Positions 24,661 through 37,728 of a stretch of 64,000 nt of DNA are shown here, one piece after another (position 1 is the first letter of the stretch; each line of letters starts with the position of its first letter). The position numbers and the translations under genes were made by a program. The DNA comes from Unio delphinus (taxonomy: Eukaryota; Mollusca; Bivalvia; Unionida; Unionidae). Under the pieces are notes generated by a model. It searched no databases. It had not been told where the DNA came from and was given only the letters and a program-made list of their open reading frames with translations. The stretch is taken from the NCBI GenBank assembly GCA_029339505.1, contig JAQISU010000057.1, positions 7,895,501-7,959,500 on the forward strand. Reading direction: 5' to 3'.

Positions 24661-25350
24661 TTACACTAGCAACGTCCTTTGTAAAGGGCGCATAAAAGGA
24701 CGGCTGAGCGGAATCAAGTCTGCTGCCGCATTGAATAATCCGAGGATCTGCAACTCTCTTGCTAAATGCGCATCCTGTTGGAAACGGACTCTACGAGTGC
24801 AATTATCTGGATGATCGCAAACTCGAGGAAGCCTTACCAGATTCAGATCGGGAGAAATTCCATACCTAGATGGACCAAAAATTTGGATTGGACAGAGATC
24901 AGACTTTATCCAGTTCACGAGAAAGCCTATATGATGTAAAGTGATATAAGATCGTTTCTGCCTTTGAGCAGAGTAGAACTTGACAGATGTTTCTGGAGGA
25001 TGTCGTCCAAATATACTGCCGACGCCATAGATGAAGTCGAGCGGAACAGGGTGACGATGTAATTCATAACCTTGGTACTAGCCCAAGGGCTTAAGTTGAG
25101 GCCAAAAGGTATGACCTGGAACTGATAAACCGAATCCCGACAAGCACAACGGAGAAATGTCCGCTACTCGTGGGATAGGGACATGAAATGTGCGTCGGTC
25201 ATATCTAGACTGACAGCATACCAGTCAGATGGTTTGATCACGCCATCGCCACATTGACTTTCAGGGTGGTTGAGGCGGCTCAGGTCGATGAACGGCCTCT
25301 GGATAAGAAACAGCCATGAATAAAACCCCAGCTATTGCAGGTTTATTAAG

Positions 25351-25385
<35 letters not shown>

Positions 25386-25494
25386 AAGGCATCCTTCTCC
25401 CGGTTTGATGATACATCCATGAAGAGGGGAGAGGAGGACAGAGGAGGGGATGGATAAATGAAGTTCCAAGTCCCTCCGAAATTACCTGAATCAC
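24661..25494 (-). pseudogene. DIRS reverse transcriptase remnant, copy 2
   Basis: Homologous to 1-780 of the window. The C-terminal thumb block NWIKSDLCPIQIFG is at 24661-24918, and the pre-RT block VIQVISEGLGTSFIHP is at 25261-25494. The core between is scrambled by frameshifts, and an (AT)n tract sits at 25357-25382. Confidence 0.75.
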
Positions 25495-25503
25495 CCAAAT
25501 GTT

Positions 25504-27876
25504 TTAAGGTAATAAAGTGGTCCAGTGGTCCTGAAATTGCAGGTGGCGGCTGCCCACAGGTAGGCAGTCCGCTGGCGGTGGGCAGGGTATGTCAACGTCT
25601 AGAGTTAGGAGGCGTGAAGGCGGAGAAACTTTGGTTCTTGCTGCCTCTGTATGGTTGCCGTCTAGCTTGATTAGACTGTTGACTCCCAGCATTGGGTTGG
25701 GATCTATATTACACATTTGATTATAAGGATCCCTTTTCCCCGGTCCGCCCATCATACCTCCGCTGTGTCAGGGGATGATTGTTTCGAAACGCCTGCGAAA
25801 GTTGGGCGACGAGTTGGAGGGGCAGTTCCTGAGCTGCCTGCCTCCAAACTTTTTCAATTTCCCCCCAAAGTGCAAAGGTGTCCCAAACTGAGACATCCGT
25901 AAAATCCGAGTATGATGGGGACTGCGCGACGTGGACCCCCTACAGACGTCACGTCGTATCAGGTCGAAGTTGGCAGAAGCAGTCAATGCATTGGTCATAG
26001 AATGGTGAGCTGCCCTGTTAACAACTCTAGCAATCCAGGCCTTCACTTCACAAGCGTGGTCATGGCTGGATTTGCCTAGGGAGTTGGAATAAAAAATGGC
26101 TAGTGAAGTCAAGTCTAACAATGAAGACGTATCGATTACGTTTCGGACTAGCTTTGACGTGGCGTTTGAGATCAGTACTGAAGGCGTCTGATGGAGTTTT
26201 CGTACCAGCTACACTAAAACGTCGCTGGAAGTTAGCTTCCTGAATTTTTTTTTTTTTTTCCCCTGGTTGGCGAAGAAGCAGGAAGGACATCGTCTCTTCC
26301 TCTTCATTCAAGATCAACAGGTGCCTGAATTGTGTAGTCTTGAGTGGCAGTAGGAGGTTTTGGGCATTCTGAAGTTCCCAAAAACCTATAAATCTTTTAT
26401 TCTGCAGCCGTGGCGCCAAGCTCAGTCCGGTCTATGACCTGATCTGTGGACGGCTGAAAGTGTTTCGTCACACTCACTGTGTGCTGAGTCGTGTTCTGGT
26501 CAACTCAAGCATCCATTCGCAGCGGAATTGTCATCATTTTTAATATAAATCTCCATAATGCTTGTGTAGTGCGGCCAGCACTGCACGCCCATCTACCATT
26601 CGCTCAGAGGGAATGTTGGTTCTGGTACAGCTTGCATATCTGTACAGCATACCAGGTGACCTAGATGACGTAATTCTGTCATAATTGACACTTTCACTAA
26701 ATCTCCCTTGTGGAGAAGCCGTGAACATATGGACGGCCGGCACTAACGGCTGATTGAACTGGCGAATGGTCGGCCTGAAAGTCCTGTTCTGGTAAAGCTG
26801 CCATATCTGGGTAGCGCATACCAAGTGGCATAGATAACTCAATTCCGTCATCTCTGATAATGTCACTAATTCTCCCTTGTTTTAAAATCACACCGTCACG
26901 TATTTGACGTGACGGGAGGTGTACACCGGCAATACCGACTGATTTGTCTGGTATATGGTCAGCCGGAATGTCGGCGAGGGTCCGGCTATAACCAGCACCT
27001 GCCTCTCGAATGGTCTGATTGGACGGAGATTCATCTATAACATCTCTCTCATGGTAGTGATATGTAACCAGTAGTACAGATTGACTGATGGGTACATCAC
27101 TATAATCTCCGTAAATCCGATGTACAGCCGGTGCAGGTTGATGCCGGCTGGAAGACCGGTGCCATTTGGGCTGAATGGTCGCTGCCGGATGGACGGCCGG
27201 TGCAGGTTGATGCCGGCTGGAAGGTTGGCTGGACGACCGGTGCCATTTGGGTTGAATGGTCGTTGCCGGATGGACGGCCGGTGCCGGTTGATGTCGGCTG
27301 GAAGGTCGCCTGGACGACCGGTGCCATTTGGGCTGAACGGTCGTTGCCGGATGGACGGCCGGTGCCGGTTGATGCCGGCTGGACGACCGGTGCCATTTGG
27401 GCTGAATGGTCGTTGCCGGGTGGACGGCCGGTGCCTGTTGATGCAGGCTGGAAGGTCGGCTGGCCAGCCGGTGCCATTTGGGCTGAACGGCGGGTGCCTA
27501 TTGATGCAAGCTGGAAGGTCGGCTGGCCGTCCGGTGCCATTTGGGCTGAACGGACGGTGCCGGATGTACGGCTAGTGCCGGTTGGTGCCTGCTGAAGTGC
27601 CGGCTGAACTGACGGTGTCGGCTGGATGGACGGCTGGATGGCCGGCGAAAGTGCATAATAAAATGGATCCAATTGATCCAGCATAGACTCCATGCGTCCG
27701 GACTTACAGGCCCGAAAGCCATGCACAGACCTGCGGTGAAATTTACACCCACTGGGCAGCCTAAACCATGTCAATATAATTTCCTCCATTTCCCCATTGC
27801 CAACACCCATTTTACCATTCATGCCTTCGTTGTCGACTTTGCTACTAAAATGACAAAAGAAGAGAACAAAGCACAA
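25504..27876 (-). pseudogene. DIRS gag-like ORF1 region
   Basis: Minus-strand fragments include a block NFDLIRRDVCRGS...GGKLKKFGGRQLRNC (25768-26121) and an upstream open frame (27100-27876) of 258 residues. That frame begins with a hydrophobic start and then carries seven or so near-perfect 27-residue repeats rich in SAQMAPVVQPTFQPASTGTG. DIRS ORF1 proteins are gag-like; this one is recognised by position only. Confidence 0.55.
27125..27600. repeat. 81-bp coding minisatellite in DIRS ORF1
   Basis: Six to seven GC-rich units containing GACCGGTGCCATTTGGGCTG and ATGGACGGCCGGTGCCGGTT. Unit length is a multiple of three, so the repeats stay in frame on the minus strand (27-residue protein repeats) and are also open on the plus strand. 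Confidence 0.85.
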
Positions 27877-28739
27877 ATTAAAAAATTTAGCATATTAATA
27901 ATTCGATAATACTATAATCGTTACTAACGGAGTAGTCAAATTATTCTGTGCCATGTTAACTCTTAATGACCACACTAGTTATCGCCGTGAGCGTGTTGCA
28001 ATGGGTTGTTCAAGACGAAGTCTACTGAAACGAAAAAGATGATAAACAAAGCACATTTAGCAATTCAGCACGCTATTAAGTCACTATTACCATAACCGTA
28101 ACTAACGGAGGAAGCGAAATGATTTAGTGTCGCGTGAACTCGTGACTACAACACGATTTCCGCCATTAAATAGTCGCAAATTGGTCGTTCAAAGACTTTT
28201 TTGAAGTCTACTGAAACGTCAAAGAAGATAAATAAAGCACAAATTATCAATGCAGCACGTTATTAGTCGCTAATATCGTAAACGTTACATACGGAATAAG
28301 CGAAATTATTGAGTGCTACATGTATTACATGCTAGTACCGCCATAAGCGTGCTCTGACCACGTTGCAACCTGGTCCGAAGTCTAGAAAAGGTGACAAAGT
28401 CACTCAAATTGGAAAATATTGTAAAATAATGTATACAACCTGTAGAGGAATGATTATCCAACACAGTAATTCCAAATTTAACTTCGGATGGTCAGAATTT
28501 ACACTAAGATGGCTTGGATTCATTGGAGGTCTAATTGTACGTGAAAAGCGAAGCTAAAAAACTAAAGAAGCGACACCTAGCGGGTAGCAAGGGGAGGTAA
28601 GGGGCAAGAGTTATTGCCCTTTGTCTATATGACATAGACAGGAAAGACGAATTTTCGTCTTTTGGTAGGGCTGGATTCGCGAGGTAGCAGGCTAATATCC
28701 CTAAAGTAATGTGATCGGGGAACGTATTCAAAGGAGAAA

Positions 28740-28803
28740 TGCTGGCACTTAATTAGGTACTCTGGGAAATGCTGGCACTTAATTAGATACTCTGGGAAAT
28801 ACT
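28740..28803. repeat. 31-bp minisatellite, right part
   Basis: Two units, TGGCACTTAATTAGGTACTC and a variant. This continues the array at 21935-22105 that the DIRS element split. Confidence 0.9.
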
Positions 28804-29989
28804 CCTGGACATAGTTGTTATGATAAACACATTTTACCTTTGAATCACTGTGCTTCATCCTAAGTAAAGATATAACTAAAATACAAATTTCCCTTGAATT
28901 TTTTTTATATAATTGTTCTTTTAATTTATTTATTAACATGCTATTTCCAGTAGGTATATGTGACATTGACCAAAACTTCACTGAATATTGTTATTTATGG
29001 TATAATAAGAATGTAGTTTGGAAAGAAAATGTACACACATTATGACTACTTTGTAAATGTTGACAATTTCATAATGTTGATTAAACTTTCCATGTCCTAT
29101 TTACAATTTCTTTTATCATAAAACAAGCAATCTGTCAAAGTTTCAATTACTGACTGATCAGTTTTCTTCAAGTTCAACAAACAGGGTTCAATTTGGGGGT
29201 AATTTCTCGTAAACAAAAACATTGGGATCCATGCCTGACCCTGTGTTGTAAACAGGTCCATGAGTTGTCTGGGCACAAGTTACAGATACTAATAGCAATG
29301 ATATATTTTGCATTTGTTTTGTAGCTATTAAGAACAATTGCAAGTGTAAACATTATTTGAGTCATGAAAAGCTGTAGTGTCAAATTAAGGTTATGCAACG
29401 CTCATTTCCTTTTTGTACCACAAAATAAACATAAAATTCTTCATGAGTGCTCATTTAGAAATAGTTTTTATGAATGTTACTGCAATTGCAAATTTTCTTT
29501 TTTATTGGCACTTTGACCTGCCACAGACATTGTAGGATGGGTCTAGAAACTGTACCCTCTCATAGTTGGTTACCTATCTAACCAATCTGGTGAATGAAAA
29601 AAGAGGTACAGAGGGACAGAAGAAAGACAGACATTCCAACAGAGGGTACGCCAATACACACAAGTTGGGTTTTACTAAAAATGTTCATAATTCTGTGATT
29701 AGGTTTATATATCTTTAATTTGTACAGAAAGAATTTCAAAATAAAGACAGGATTGAGAAGACTTTAAAAGAAATGCACATCGAATAATATAACTGTACTA
29801 GGTTTCATAAGATAAAAAGGAGCTTAATTATATAGAAGTCATCCAAAAATAACACAAGACTAAATATACAAACAAAATTCCCTCAAATATTTCTTAACTA
29901 GACAATGTCAGGATGTATCCCCAGTCTGAAAAGTAGGCTTGGTTATTGACAGGAAAATTTAAGAAGGTTTTATACTTCCTATAACTTAC
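28804..29989. other. RARS2 intron, no recognised feature
   Basis: Nothing assignable. Confidence 0.6.
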
Positions 29990-30096
29990 CTGTACTCTAC
30001 CACCACCGTCCCTTTGTGTGTGTTTTGTGTATTACTGTCAGATGAATATTTGTAGCCATAATCAGGTGAGAGCTGGTTTACTTGGTGTAATACATC
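29990..30096 (-). CDS. RARS2: RARS2 exon (fourth exon seen)
   Basis: The acceptor is TCTGTATTAG/GATGTATTAC and the donor is GTACAG/GTAAGTTAT. It encodes DVLHQVNQLSPDYGYKYSSD and ends in KGTVVVEY plus two bases. The EY-S junction with the next exon recreates the VVEF-SSPN wording found just before the HIGH domain of mitochondrial ArgRS. The incoming phase 0 matches the exon at 35040-35129. Confidence 0.92.
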
Positions 30097-30539
30097 CTAA
30101 TACAGAAAAACAAAATTATATTTTTGAGTATAAAAAACTTAACTTGAGTTTTGAGAAGAAACAAATTTTATCACTATTTACATGATAGTAACATTATGTC
30201 TAAGTAACATTGTTAGAAATGGTCTAAATAAATTAACTTAGCTTAAAAGTTGATAGTTAAATAACAATGATGATCACTAAACATTTCAAGGGCATGCCAT
30301 AACCTCTATGATAATGAGCCCTGCTAATGCAAGACATCAATGCAAACCTAACATCTCTGTTATCTCCTATACAGCAGATCAACTCAATAAGTGGTTGCAT
30401 TTATTGCATCACATATATGCCATGGCAACCAAGCACATAGTATCAATTTAAAACTGTTCTCCAGGGTATATTAGTATTATGGACCTGCTGCACTGCTCAA
30501 AGAGAATGCTAAATGTCTTAGAGAATTTGGCTTTCCACC

Positions 30540-31835
30540 AGCCTGGCTATTTATCAGCAGATCAATGAAGTACTAAGATCATCCATGAAATACTAAGATC
30601 AATGAAATACTAAGATCAATGAAATACTATGATCCATGAAATACTAAGATCAATGAAGTGCTAATATCAATGAAATATCAATGAAGTACTAATATCATCG
30701 AAGTACTAATATCAATGAAATACTAAAATCAATGAAATACTGTGATCAATCAAATACTAAGATCAATGAAGTACTAATATCTAGGGCATAACCGACTTTT
30801 GATCTGGAAATCGGATTCCACCGGATAGTATGAACTTCCGATTAATCGGAGTCGGACAAGGCAGGAACGACCGATTCGGATAATAAAAATAATAAAGTTG
30901 AATTTCTATAGCACCGTGTCTAACACTGCGTGTCATTCGATAGTGCGTTAATAAAGTTAAATAAGAAGTCAGAAAAGTCCAATATGGTCAACACAACCAC
31001 GCCGTGAGACAATCTATTTGAACCGACGGGTGAAAACCGGAAATGAAGCCGGATATGGTAAAGTACTAAGTAACACACTAGACACGGCAAAACCAGATAC
31101 CAGAAACGGAAGATGAAATTTTTTAGAAAAAAAATACAGATTTAGCATTTCCGATTAATCGGAAAAATTTCATGCCCAAAATCCGGAATCAGTAGATAAA
31201 TGCTAATAGGTTATGCCCTACTAATATCAATAAAGTACTAATATCAATGAAATACTAATATCAATGAAGTACTAATATCAATGAATTACTAAGATCAATG
31301 AAGTAATAAGATCAATGAAATACTAAGATCAATGAAGTACTAATATCAATGAATTACTAAGATCAATGAAGCACTAAGATCAATGAAATACTATGATCAA
31401 TCAAATACTAAGATCAATGAAGTACTAATATCAAAGAAGTACTAATATTAATGAAGTACTAAGATCATCAATGAAGTACTAAGATCAATGAAGTACTAAT
31501 ATCAATGAAGTACTAAGATCAATGAAGTACTAAGATCAATGAAGTACTAAGATCAATGAAGTACTAATATCAATGAAATACTATGATCAATGAAGTACTA
31601 AGCTCAATGAAGTGTTATGATCATCAATGAAGTACTAAGATCAATGAAATACTATGATCAATAAAGTACTAAGATCAATGAAGTACTATGATCAATGAAC
31701 TGGTAGTACTAAGATCAAGGAAGTACTATGATCAATGAAATACTGAGATCATTGAAGTGCTAAAATCATGAATGAAGTATCAAGATCAATGAAGTACCAA
31801 GATCAATGAAGTACTAAGATCAATGAAAGTTCCAG
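30540..31835. repeat. 17-bp minisatellite interrupted by a MITE
   Basis: Dozens of units of ATCAATGAAGTACTAAG and variants (AAATACTAAG, AGTACTAATATC). The array is split at 30782-31220 by a hAT-type MITE. Confidence 0.92.
30782..31220. mobile_element. hAT-type MITE
   Basis: 439 bp, non-coding, with inverted termini TAGGGCATAACC and GGTTATGCCCTA and an 8-bp target duplication CTAATATC (30774-30781 and 31221-31228), the hAT hallmark. Internal inverted motifs TTCCGATTAATCGGA recur near both ends. Confidence 0.88.
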
Positions 31836-31839
31836 CTGC

Positions 31840-32960
31840 AAAGAGCTCATTGGGATTATGAACAACCTAATGTCAAGGAATAAATTAACACTTCCAATAA
31901 CCTGCTCTCTAGTCATACTTTTCCGGAACTGTTTGCAAATTTCTTTCATGACAAATTAAAATCCATTACAGATAAGCTTGACAACACAATTTCAATGGAC
32001 TAATTGTCGGTATCCAGTTGTAATACAGAATATGAATGGCAACCATTAACATCATTTGAGTCTGTCTCTATGAATATTTGGAACATCCAAATGTGATGAA
32101 GAGTGCTTAGATTCAAAATTGTCTTCACCAACTGATTCTATCAATACTTCTCTCTTATCAGGGAATTCCCATCATTTTTCAAAATTGCAATTGTTAAGCT
32201 ACTTTTGAAGACACAAATGCTTGACCATAATGATACAAAGAACTACCATCCTATTTCTAACTGCCTATTATGTAAAAAATCTTAGATAACGTTCTATCTG
32301 AACTTGTATATCATCTTTTAGCAATGTACAGTCTGCATATCGCCCTCACTATAGTACAGAAACATCTCCTTTGAGAGTAGACCTTCATTCCGCCATGGAT
32401 AGTGGAAAGATTACAGTCCTCATCCTCCTTGACCTATCTATGGCATTTGACACAGCAGACCATGATATACTATTTCACTGACTGCAGCATGTATTTTGGT
32501 ATTTCAGCCTTACTATGGTTCAAGTAATGCTTAGGCAACTGGACACTTGTGTCCATAAATGGAAAATATTCTAGCCCAGTTTATCTATGCTTTTAACAAG
32601 GTACAGTTATCAGTCCAGTTATCTTCATTCCATACACTTAGCCACTCTCAAGTGTCATAAATCGTCATCCAGTTTCTCCCCAATTGTATGCTGATAACAC
32701 TCAAAAAAAAAATCTAGCTGAGGACTTAAATTGGGCTACCATCCATGGCGTAAAGACGTGCACTTCCAATGAGAAGTCATGAATGACACGTAACAAGCTG
32801 CAGCTGAATGATGATAAAACTGATCCATCCCGATTACCAAACAAAAACATTCTCATTCACATTCTTTATCTCAAGTAATGCTATATCAAAATCAAACAGT
32901 AAATAAAAAAATCTAGATATTCCTCTTAGGTGTGTGTGATTTGGATTTTTAATGTATCTT
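31840..32960 (+). mobile_element. decayed LINE (CR1/L2-like) ORF2 fragment
   Basis: The plus strand, read across several frame breaks, shows the pre-RT region (ELIGIMNNLMSRNKL near 31850), then SAYRPHYSTETSPLRVDLHS and LILLDLSMAFDTADHDILFH (32330-32480), a YADNTQ-type catalytic box (near 32690) and KLQLNDDKTD (near 32800). This is the order of a non-LTR reverse transcriptase. Neither end is visible and stops are frequent. Confidence 0.8.
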
Positions 32961-33119
32961 TAAAAAAAGATCAGTCATATCGTAACAATGTCTGCAGTGT
33001 GGCAGTTTATAGTGATGTCTAGCACTGGGGCATCATGCTGCTGACACGTAGCATGATGTACAACCAAGTCACATTATTCTGACAGCAGACCGACCGGTCC
33101 TAACACTAACCTCATAATG

Positions 33120-33915
33120 CTGAGCACCTATCATTATTATAATCCATATTATTATTATAATCCATATCATTATTATAATCTACATCATTATTAAATTATT
33201 ATCATTATTATAATCCATATTATTATAGTTCTTATCATTATTATAATTCATATTGTTTTAATAATCCACATCATTATTATAATCCAAATTATTTTTATAA
33301 TCCATATCATTATTATAATCCAAATCATTATTATAATCCATATTATTATTTTAATTCTTATCATTATTATAATCCAATTTATTATTATAACTCTTACCCT
33401 TATTATAATCCATATTATTATTATAATTTTTATAATTATTATATTCCATATTATTATCATAATCCATATCATTATTAAAATTGTTATCATTATTATAATT
33501 CTTATCATTATTATAATCAATATTATTATTATAATCCATATCATTATAATAATCCATATTATTAGTATAATTCTTATAATTTTTATAATCCATATTATTA
33601 GTATAATTCTTATCATTATTATAATCCATATTATTATTATAATCCATATTATTATTATAATCCATATCATTATTATAATCCATATTATTATTATAATCCA
33701 TATCATTATTATAATCCATATTTTTTATATAATTATTATCATTTTTATAATCCATATTATTAGTATAATTCATATCATTATCATAATCCATATCATTCTT
33801 ATAATCCATATTATTATTATAATTCTTATCATTATTATAATCCATACTTATTTTATTAGTATAATTCTTATCATTATTATAAGTCATATTATTATTATAA
33901 TTATTATTATTATAT
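33120..33915. repeat. AT-rich satellite, about 18-19-bp unit
   Basis: Roughly forty units of ATTATTATAATCCATATC and variants. Long isoleucine-, asparagine- and tyrosine-rich frames through it are artefacts. Confidence 0.95.
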
Positions 33916-34234
33916 ACTTTATCATTCTTAACTTAGGAAGTTTATAAATTGTTCAGAAAAAATTACTTTACAATTAGAGGCATAATGGTTCCAAAGTACT
34001 TGCACCTCACAATGGGTCTTCCTGGTTAAAGCAGAAAATTAAAGAAAACTTGAACAAATGAGAATAATTATATTCAACAAGATTAGTAAATACTATTGCA
34101 TGAGTAAATCATATTGGCAACACATTATTAAATCATACTGCACAGCATGAATAAATCATATTGCATAATATTAATAAATCACTGAACAATGCAAGTAAAT
34201 CAAATTGAATATGATTAAACTATAAATATGAATA

Positions 34235-34600
34235 AATTATGATGCACAGCATGAATAAATTATGATGCACAGCATGAATAAATTATGATGCACAGCATGA
34301 ATAAATTATGATGCACAGCATGAATAAATTATGTTGCACAGCATGAATAAATTATGTTGCACAGCATGAATAAATTATGTTGCACAGCATGAATAAATTA
34401 TGTTGCACAGCATGAATAAATTATGATGCACAGCATGAATAAATTATGTTGCACAGCATGAATAAATTATGTTGCACAGCATGAATAAATTATGATGCAC
34501 ATCATGAATAAATTATGATGCACAGCATGAATAAATTATGATGCACAGCATGAATAAATTATGATGCACAGCATGAATAAATTATATTGCACAAGATGAA
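34235..34600. repeat. 23-bp minisatellite
   Basis: About fifteen nearly identical units of CATGAATAAATTATGATGCA plus CAG, with an A/T variant in GATGCACAG versus GTTGCACAG. Confidence 0.95.
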
Positions 34601-34629
34601 ATCAATTTGCATGAGTAAATAAAATTACA

Positions 34630-35012
34630 CAGCAGGAGTAAATCATTGAATAACACAAAGTAAATCATATTGAATGTGATTACATTCATACTGGCAATGC
34701 ACAGCATGAGTATAGCATTGAATAACACAAAGTAAATCATATTGAATGTGATAACATTCATACTGGCAATGCACAGCATGAGTATATCATTGAATAACAC
34801 AAAGTAAATCATATTGAATGTGATTACATTCATACTGGAAATCACAGCATGAGTATATCATATTGAATGTGATTACATTCATACTGGCAATGCACAGCAT
34901 GAGTATATCATATTGAATGTGATAACATTCATACTGGCAATGCACAGCATGAGTATATCATATTGAATGTGATTACATTCATACTGGCAATGCACAGCAT
35001 GAGTATATCATA
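34630..35012. repeat. 50-70-bp minisatellite abutting a RARS2 exon
   Basis: Six to seven units with GAGTATATCATATTGAATGT and ACATTCATACTGGCAATGCA. The array ends about 30 bp downstream of the donor of the exon at 35040-35129. Confidence 0.9.
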
Positions 35013-35039
35013 TTCAACAACAGTGCCAATAGGTTGTAC

Positions 35040-35129
35040 CTCAGCAATTGTTTGTGGATCTCCTTTAAGAATAAGGGCATCTTGCCTTCCTTCTAATCTG
35101 TTTACATTCACTTCAGTATCTGTTCCAAT
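35040..35129 (-). CDS. RARS2: RARS2 exon (third exon seen)
   Basis: The acceptor is GATTTACAG/ATTGGAAC and the donor is GCTGAG/GTACAACC. Thirty codons, phase 0 at both ends: IGTDTEVNVNRLEGRQDALI, then LKGDPQTIAE. This N-terminal linker is poorly conserved. It is assigned by its exact phase fit between the exons at 37729 and 29990, and by its splice sites. Confidence 0.75.
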
Positions 35130-36290
35130 CTGTAAATCAGAGTTGAAAAATTAAGTTCTCTAAATGATTAAAATAGAAAGACCCTTTCATTAAGTATATG
35201 CAATAAATCCTGGGTATATTTATTTTTTTGAAAATAAAGCATTATGGTAATGGGATATAATGTACGATATAACTTATGTTGGCATAAATAATGTACACTA
35301 TGACCATGCTATAGCATTCTCCATTATAACAAATTCTGATATACCATAAATGTGGAAATTTTATATACCGATACATTTATTTTCAAACACGAAAATAGTC
35401 GTTTTTCTTCAAAGTACAAGAAATAATGTATAAAAAGTTTATTATCATTCTTGGAGAAGGTATTATATATGAATTCAAATATAAGATGATTGTGGCATAG
35501 CTGCTGAAATTTCATATCTGTGCATATTTCTCATACACAAAACAATTCCTTAAAATACAAAAAATAACAGAAAGATTATCATCATTTTGAGAATCACATA
35601 TGAATTCAAATACAACACAATCATGGTGTGTCACGTCGCCTGAATTTTAAAATTTTACCAATTTCTTTAATTTTTGTGTTCAAATAAACATTATTAAAAA
35701 TAGAAATATCTGAACTATAGGCTGGGTCTTTTGAGAACTTTATTGTCTATTTTTTAAAGATATCAGCTCATAAGTGTCGATCCATGAACAATGAAGCCAT
35801 TATGTCATCTCTGTGTTTGTCTTTGAGGCATTTAGTGTACAATCATCTCTCAATAGCCAGCATATACCATATACACAACCAAGCACCAAACAATGTGGTG
35901 GTTGATAAAAGATTCTAACCTGAATTTATAAATCAATTAACTTCAGAATATTACTAATCATTAAAGATGATCACTAAGCTAAACCCTGTTTAAGCTATGC
36001 AGCATCGATTTCTAAAAAAGAAAAAAACAAAAGCCACCAACATGTGCAGGTAGCTTGGCAGTGTTGTTAGACACAATCAGTTGGCCAGTGAATAATGTAT
36101 TCCATTCCCAATAAAAATGATCCTACTGTCAATTTAAAAACTATAGTCATTCAAAAAAATAGGCACAAAAGTGTTTATTTGTAACAATTTACAACGGATA
36201 ACAGTACAAGGAAATGTAAGGCTTTTACCATTAAAGAGAAGCTTGAAGCCCAGGACATGGTTAAGTCCAGTGTTAACAATCACAATTATA
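35130..36290. other. RARS2 intron, no recognised feature
   Basis: Nothing assignable. Confidence 0.6.
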
Positions 36291-36299
36291 AGATATACG

Positions 36300-37645
36300 C
36301 CAGAAGTCATAGAAATGGGGTAGTTTCTGCATGATCTATGTAGAAAGCCTAATGAATGGGGTAATTATTTCTCTGTGATATATGTAGAAAGTCTAATGAA
36401 TGGATTAATTCTGTAGGATCTACGTAGCAAGTCTTATGAATGGAGTAAATCTGTAGGATCTATGTTGCAAGTCTAATGAATGGAGTAATTCTATATGATC
36501 GATGTAGCAAGTCTTAATAATGGAGTAATTCTGTAGGATCGATGTAGAAAGTCTTAATAATGGAGTAATTCTGTAGGATCAAAATAACAAGTCTTATGAA
36601 TGGAGTAATTCTGTATGATCGATGTAGCAAGTCTAATGAATGGAGTAATTCTGTATGATCAATGTAGCAAGTCTTATGAATGGAGTAAATCTGTAGGATC
36701 GATGTAGCAAGTCTTAATAATGGAGTAATTCTGTAGGATCGATGTAACAAATCTTATGAATGGAGTAATTCTGTAGGATCGATGTAGCAAATCTTATGAA
36801 TGGAGTAATACTGTAGGATCGATGTATCAAGTCTAATTAATGGAGTAATTCTGTATGATCGATGTAGCAAGTCTTATGAATGGAGTAAATCTGTAGGATC
36901 GATGTAGTAAGTCTTAATAATGGAGCAATTCTGTAGGATCGATGTAACAAGTCTTAATGAACAGAGTAATTCTGTAGGATCTATGTAGCAAGTCTAATGA
37001 AAGGAGTAATTCTATATGATCGGTGTAGCAAGTCTTAATAATGGAGTAATTCTGTAGGATCGATGTAGCAAGTCCTATGAATGGAGTAAATCTGTAGAAT
37101 CGATGTAGCAAGTATTAATAATGGAGTAATTCTGTAGGATCGATATAGCAAGTCTTATGAATGGAGTAATACTGTATGATCGATGTAGCAAGTCTAATTA
37201 ATGGAGTAAATCTGTAGGATCGATGTAGCAAGTCTTAATAATGGAGCAATTCTGTAGGATCTATGTAGCAAGTCTAATGAATGGAGTAATTCTATATGAT
37301 CGATGTAGCAAGTCTAATTAATGGAGTAATTCTGTATGATCAATGTAGCAAGTCTTAATAATGGAGCAATTCTGTAGGATCGATGTAGCAAGTCTTAATG
37401 AATGGAGTAATTCTGTAGGATCTATGTAGCAAGTCTAATGAATGGAGTAATTCTGTAGGATCTATGTAGCAAGTCTAATGAATGGAGTAATTCTATATGA
37501 TCAATGTAGCAAGTCTTAATAATGGAGTAATTCTGTAGGATCGATGTAGCAAGTCTAAATAATGGAGTAATTCTGTAGAATCGATGTAGCAAGTCTTATG
37601 AATGGAGTAATTCTGAAGGATCGATGTAGCAAGACTAATGAATGG
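36300..37645. repeat. 40-bp minisatellite
   Basis: More than thirty units of the type GGATCGATGTAGCAAGTCTT followed by ATGAATGGAGTAATTCTGTA. Intronic, between the exons at 35040 and 37729. Confidence 0.95.
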
Positions 37646-37728
37646 GCTTTTTCATCATGCTCTTACGGCTCTATGGGACCAACTTCTATGACTCTAATCC
37701 TCCCGGTTAACATCAAAATAATGATTAC

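Larger units (their letters stand above)
22106..28739 (-). mobile_element. DIRS-like YR retrotransposon, full-length decayed copy 2
   Basis: About 6.6 kb on the minus strand with 189-bp inverted terminal repeats (22196-22384 and 28551-28739). Internal complementary junctions near the left end join sequences matching the two termini. It carries gag-like, RT, RNase H and tyrosine recombinase regions in DIRS order. It interrupts a 31-bp minisatellite without an obvious target duplication, as expected for recombinase-mediated integration. All coding regions are split by stops and frameshifts. Confidence 0.9.

Noticed and set aside
27081..27595. Plus-strand frames of 154 and 164 codons rich in GRCRMDG
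   Set aside because: Antisense shadows of the 81-bp coding minisatellite in DIRS ORF1.
33248..33887. Long minus-strand frames rich in Ile, Asn, Tyr and Asp
   Set aside because: They run through an AT-rich 18-19-bp satellite whose period is a multiple of three or nearly so; no start context, domain or splice sites.
35011..35039. Extension of the RARS2 exon to 35011 (reads GTVVEY, similar to the segment before the HIGH motif)
   Set aside because: No GT donor at that point. A good donor lies at 35039/35040, and a separate exon at 29990-30096 supplies the VVEY segment with correct phase and a canonical donor. The similarity may be chance or an old exon duplication.
34235..37645. Regularly spaced repeats considered as CRISPR-like arrays
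   Set aside because: Units are directly adjacent with no unique spacers, and the genome is eukaryotic; these are minisatellites.
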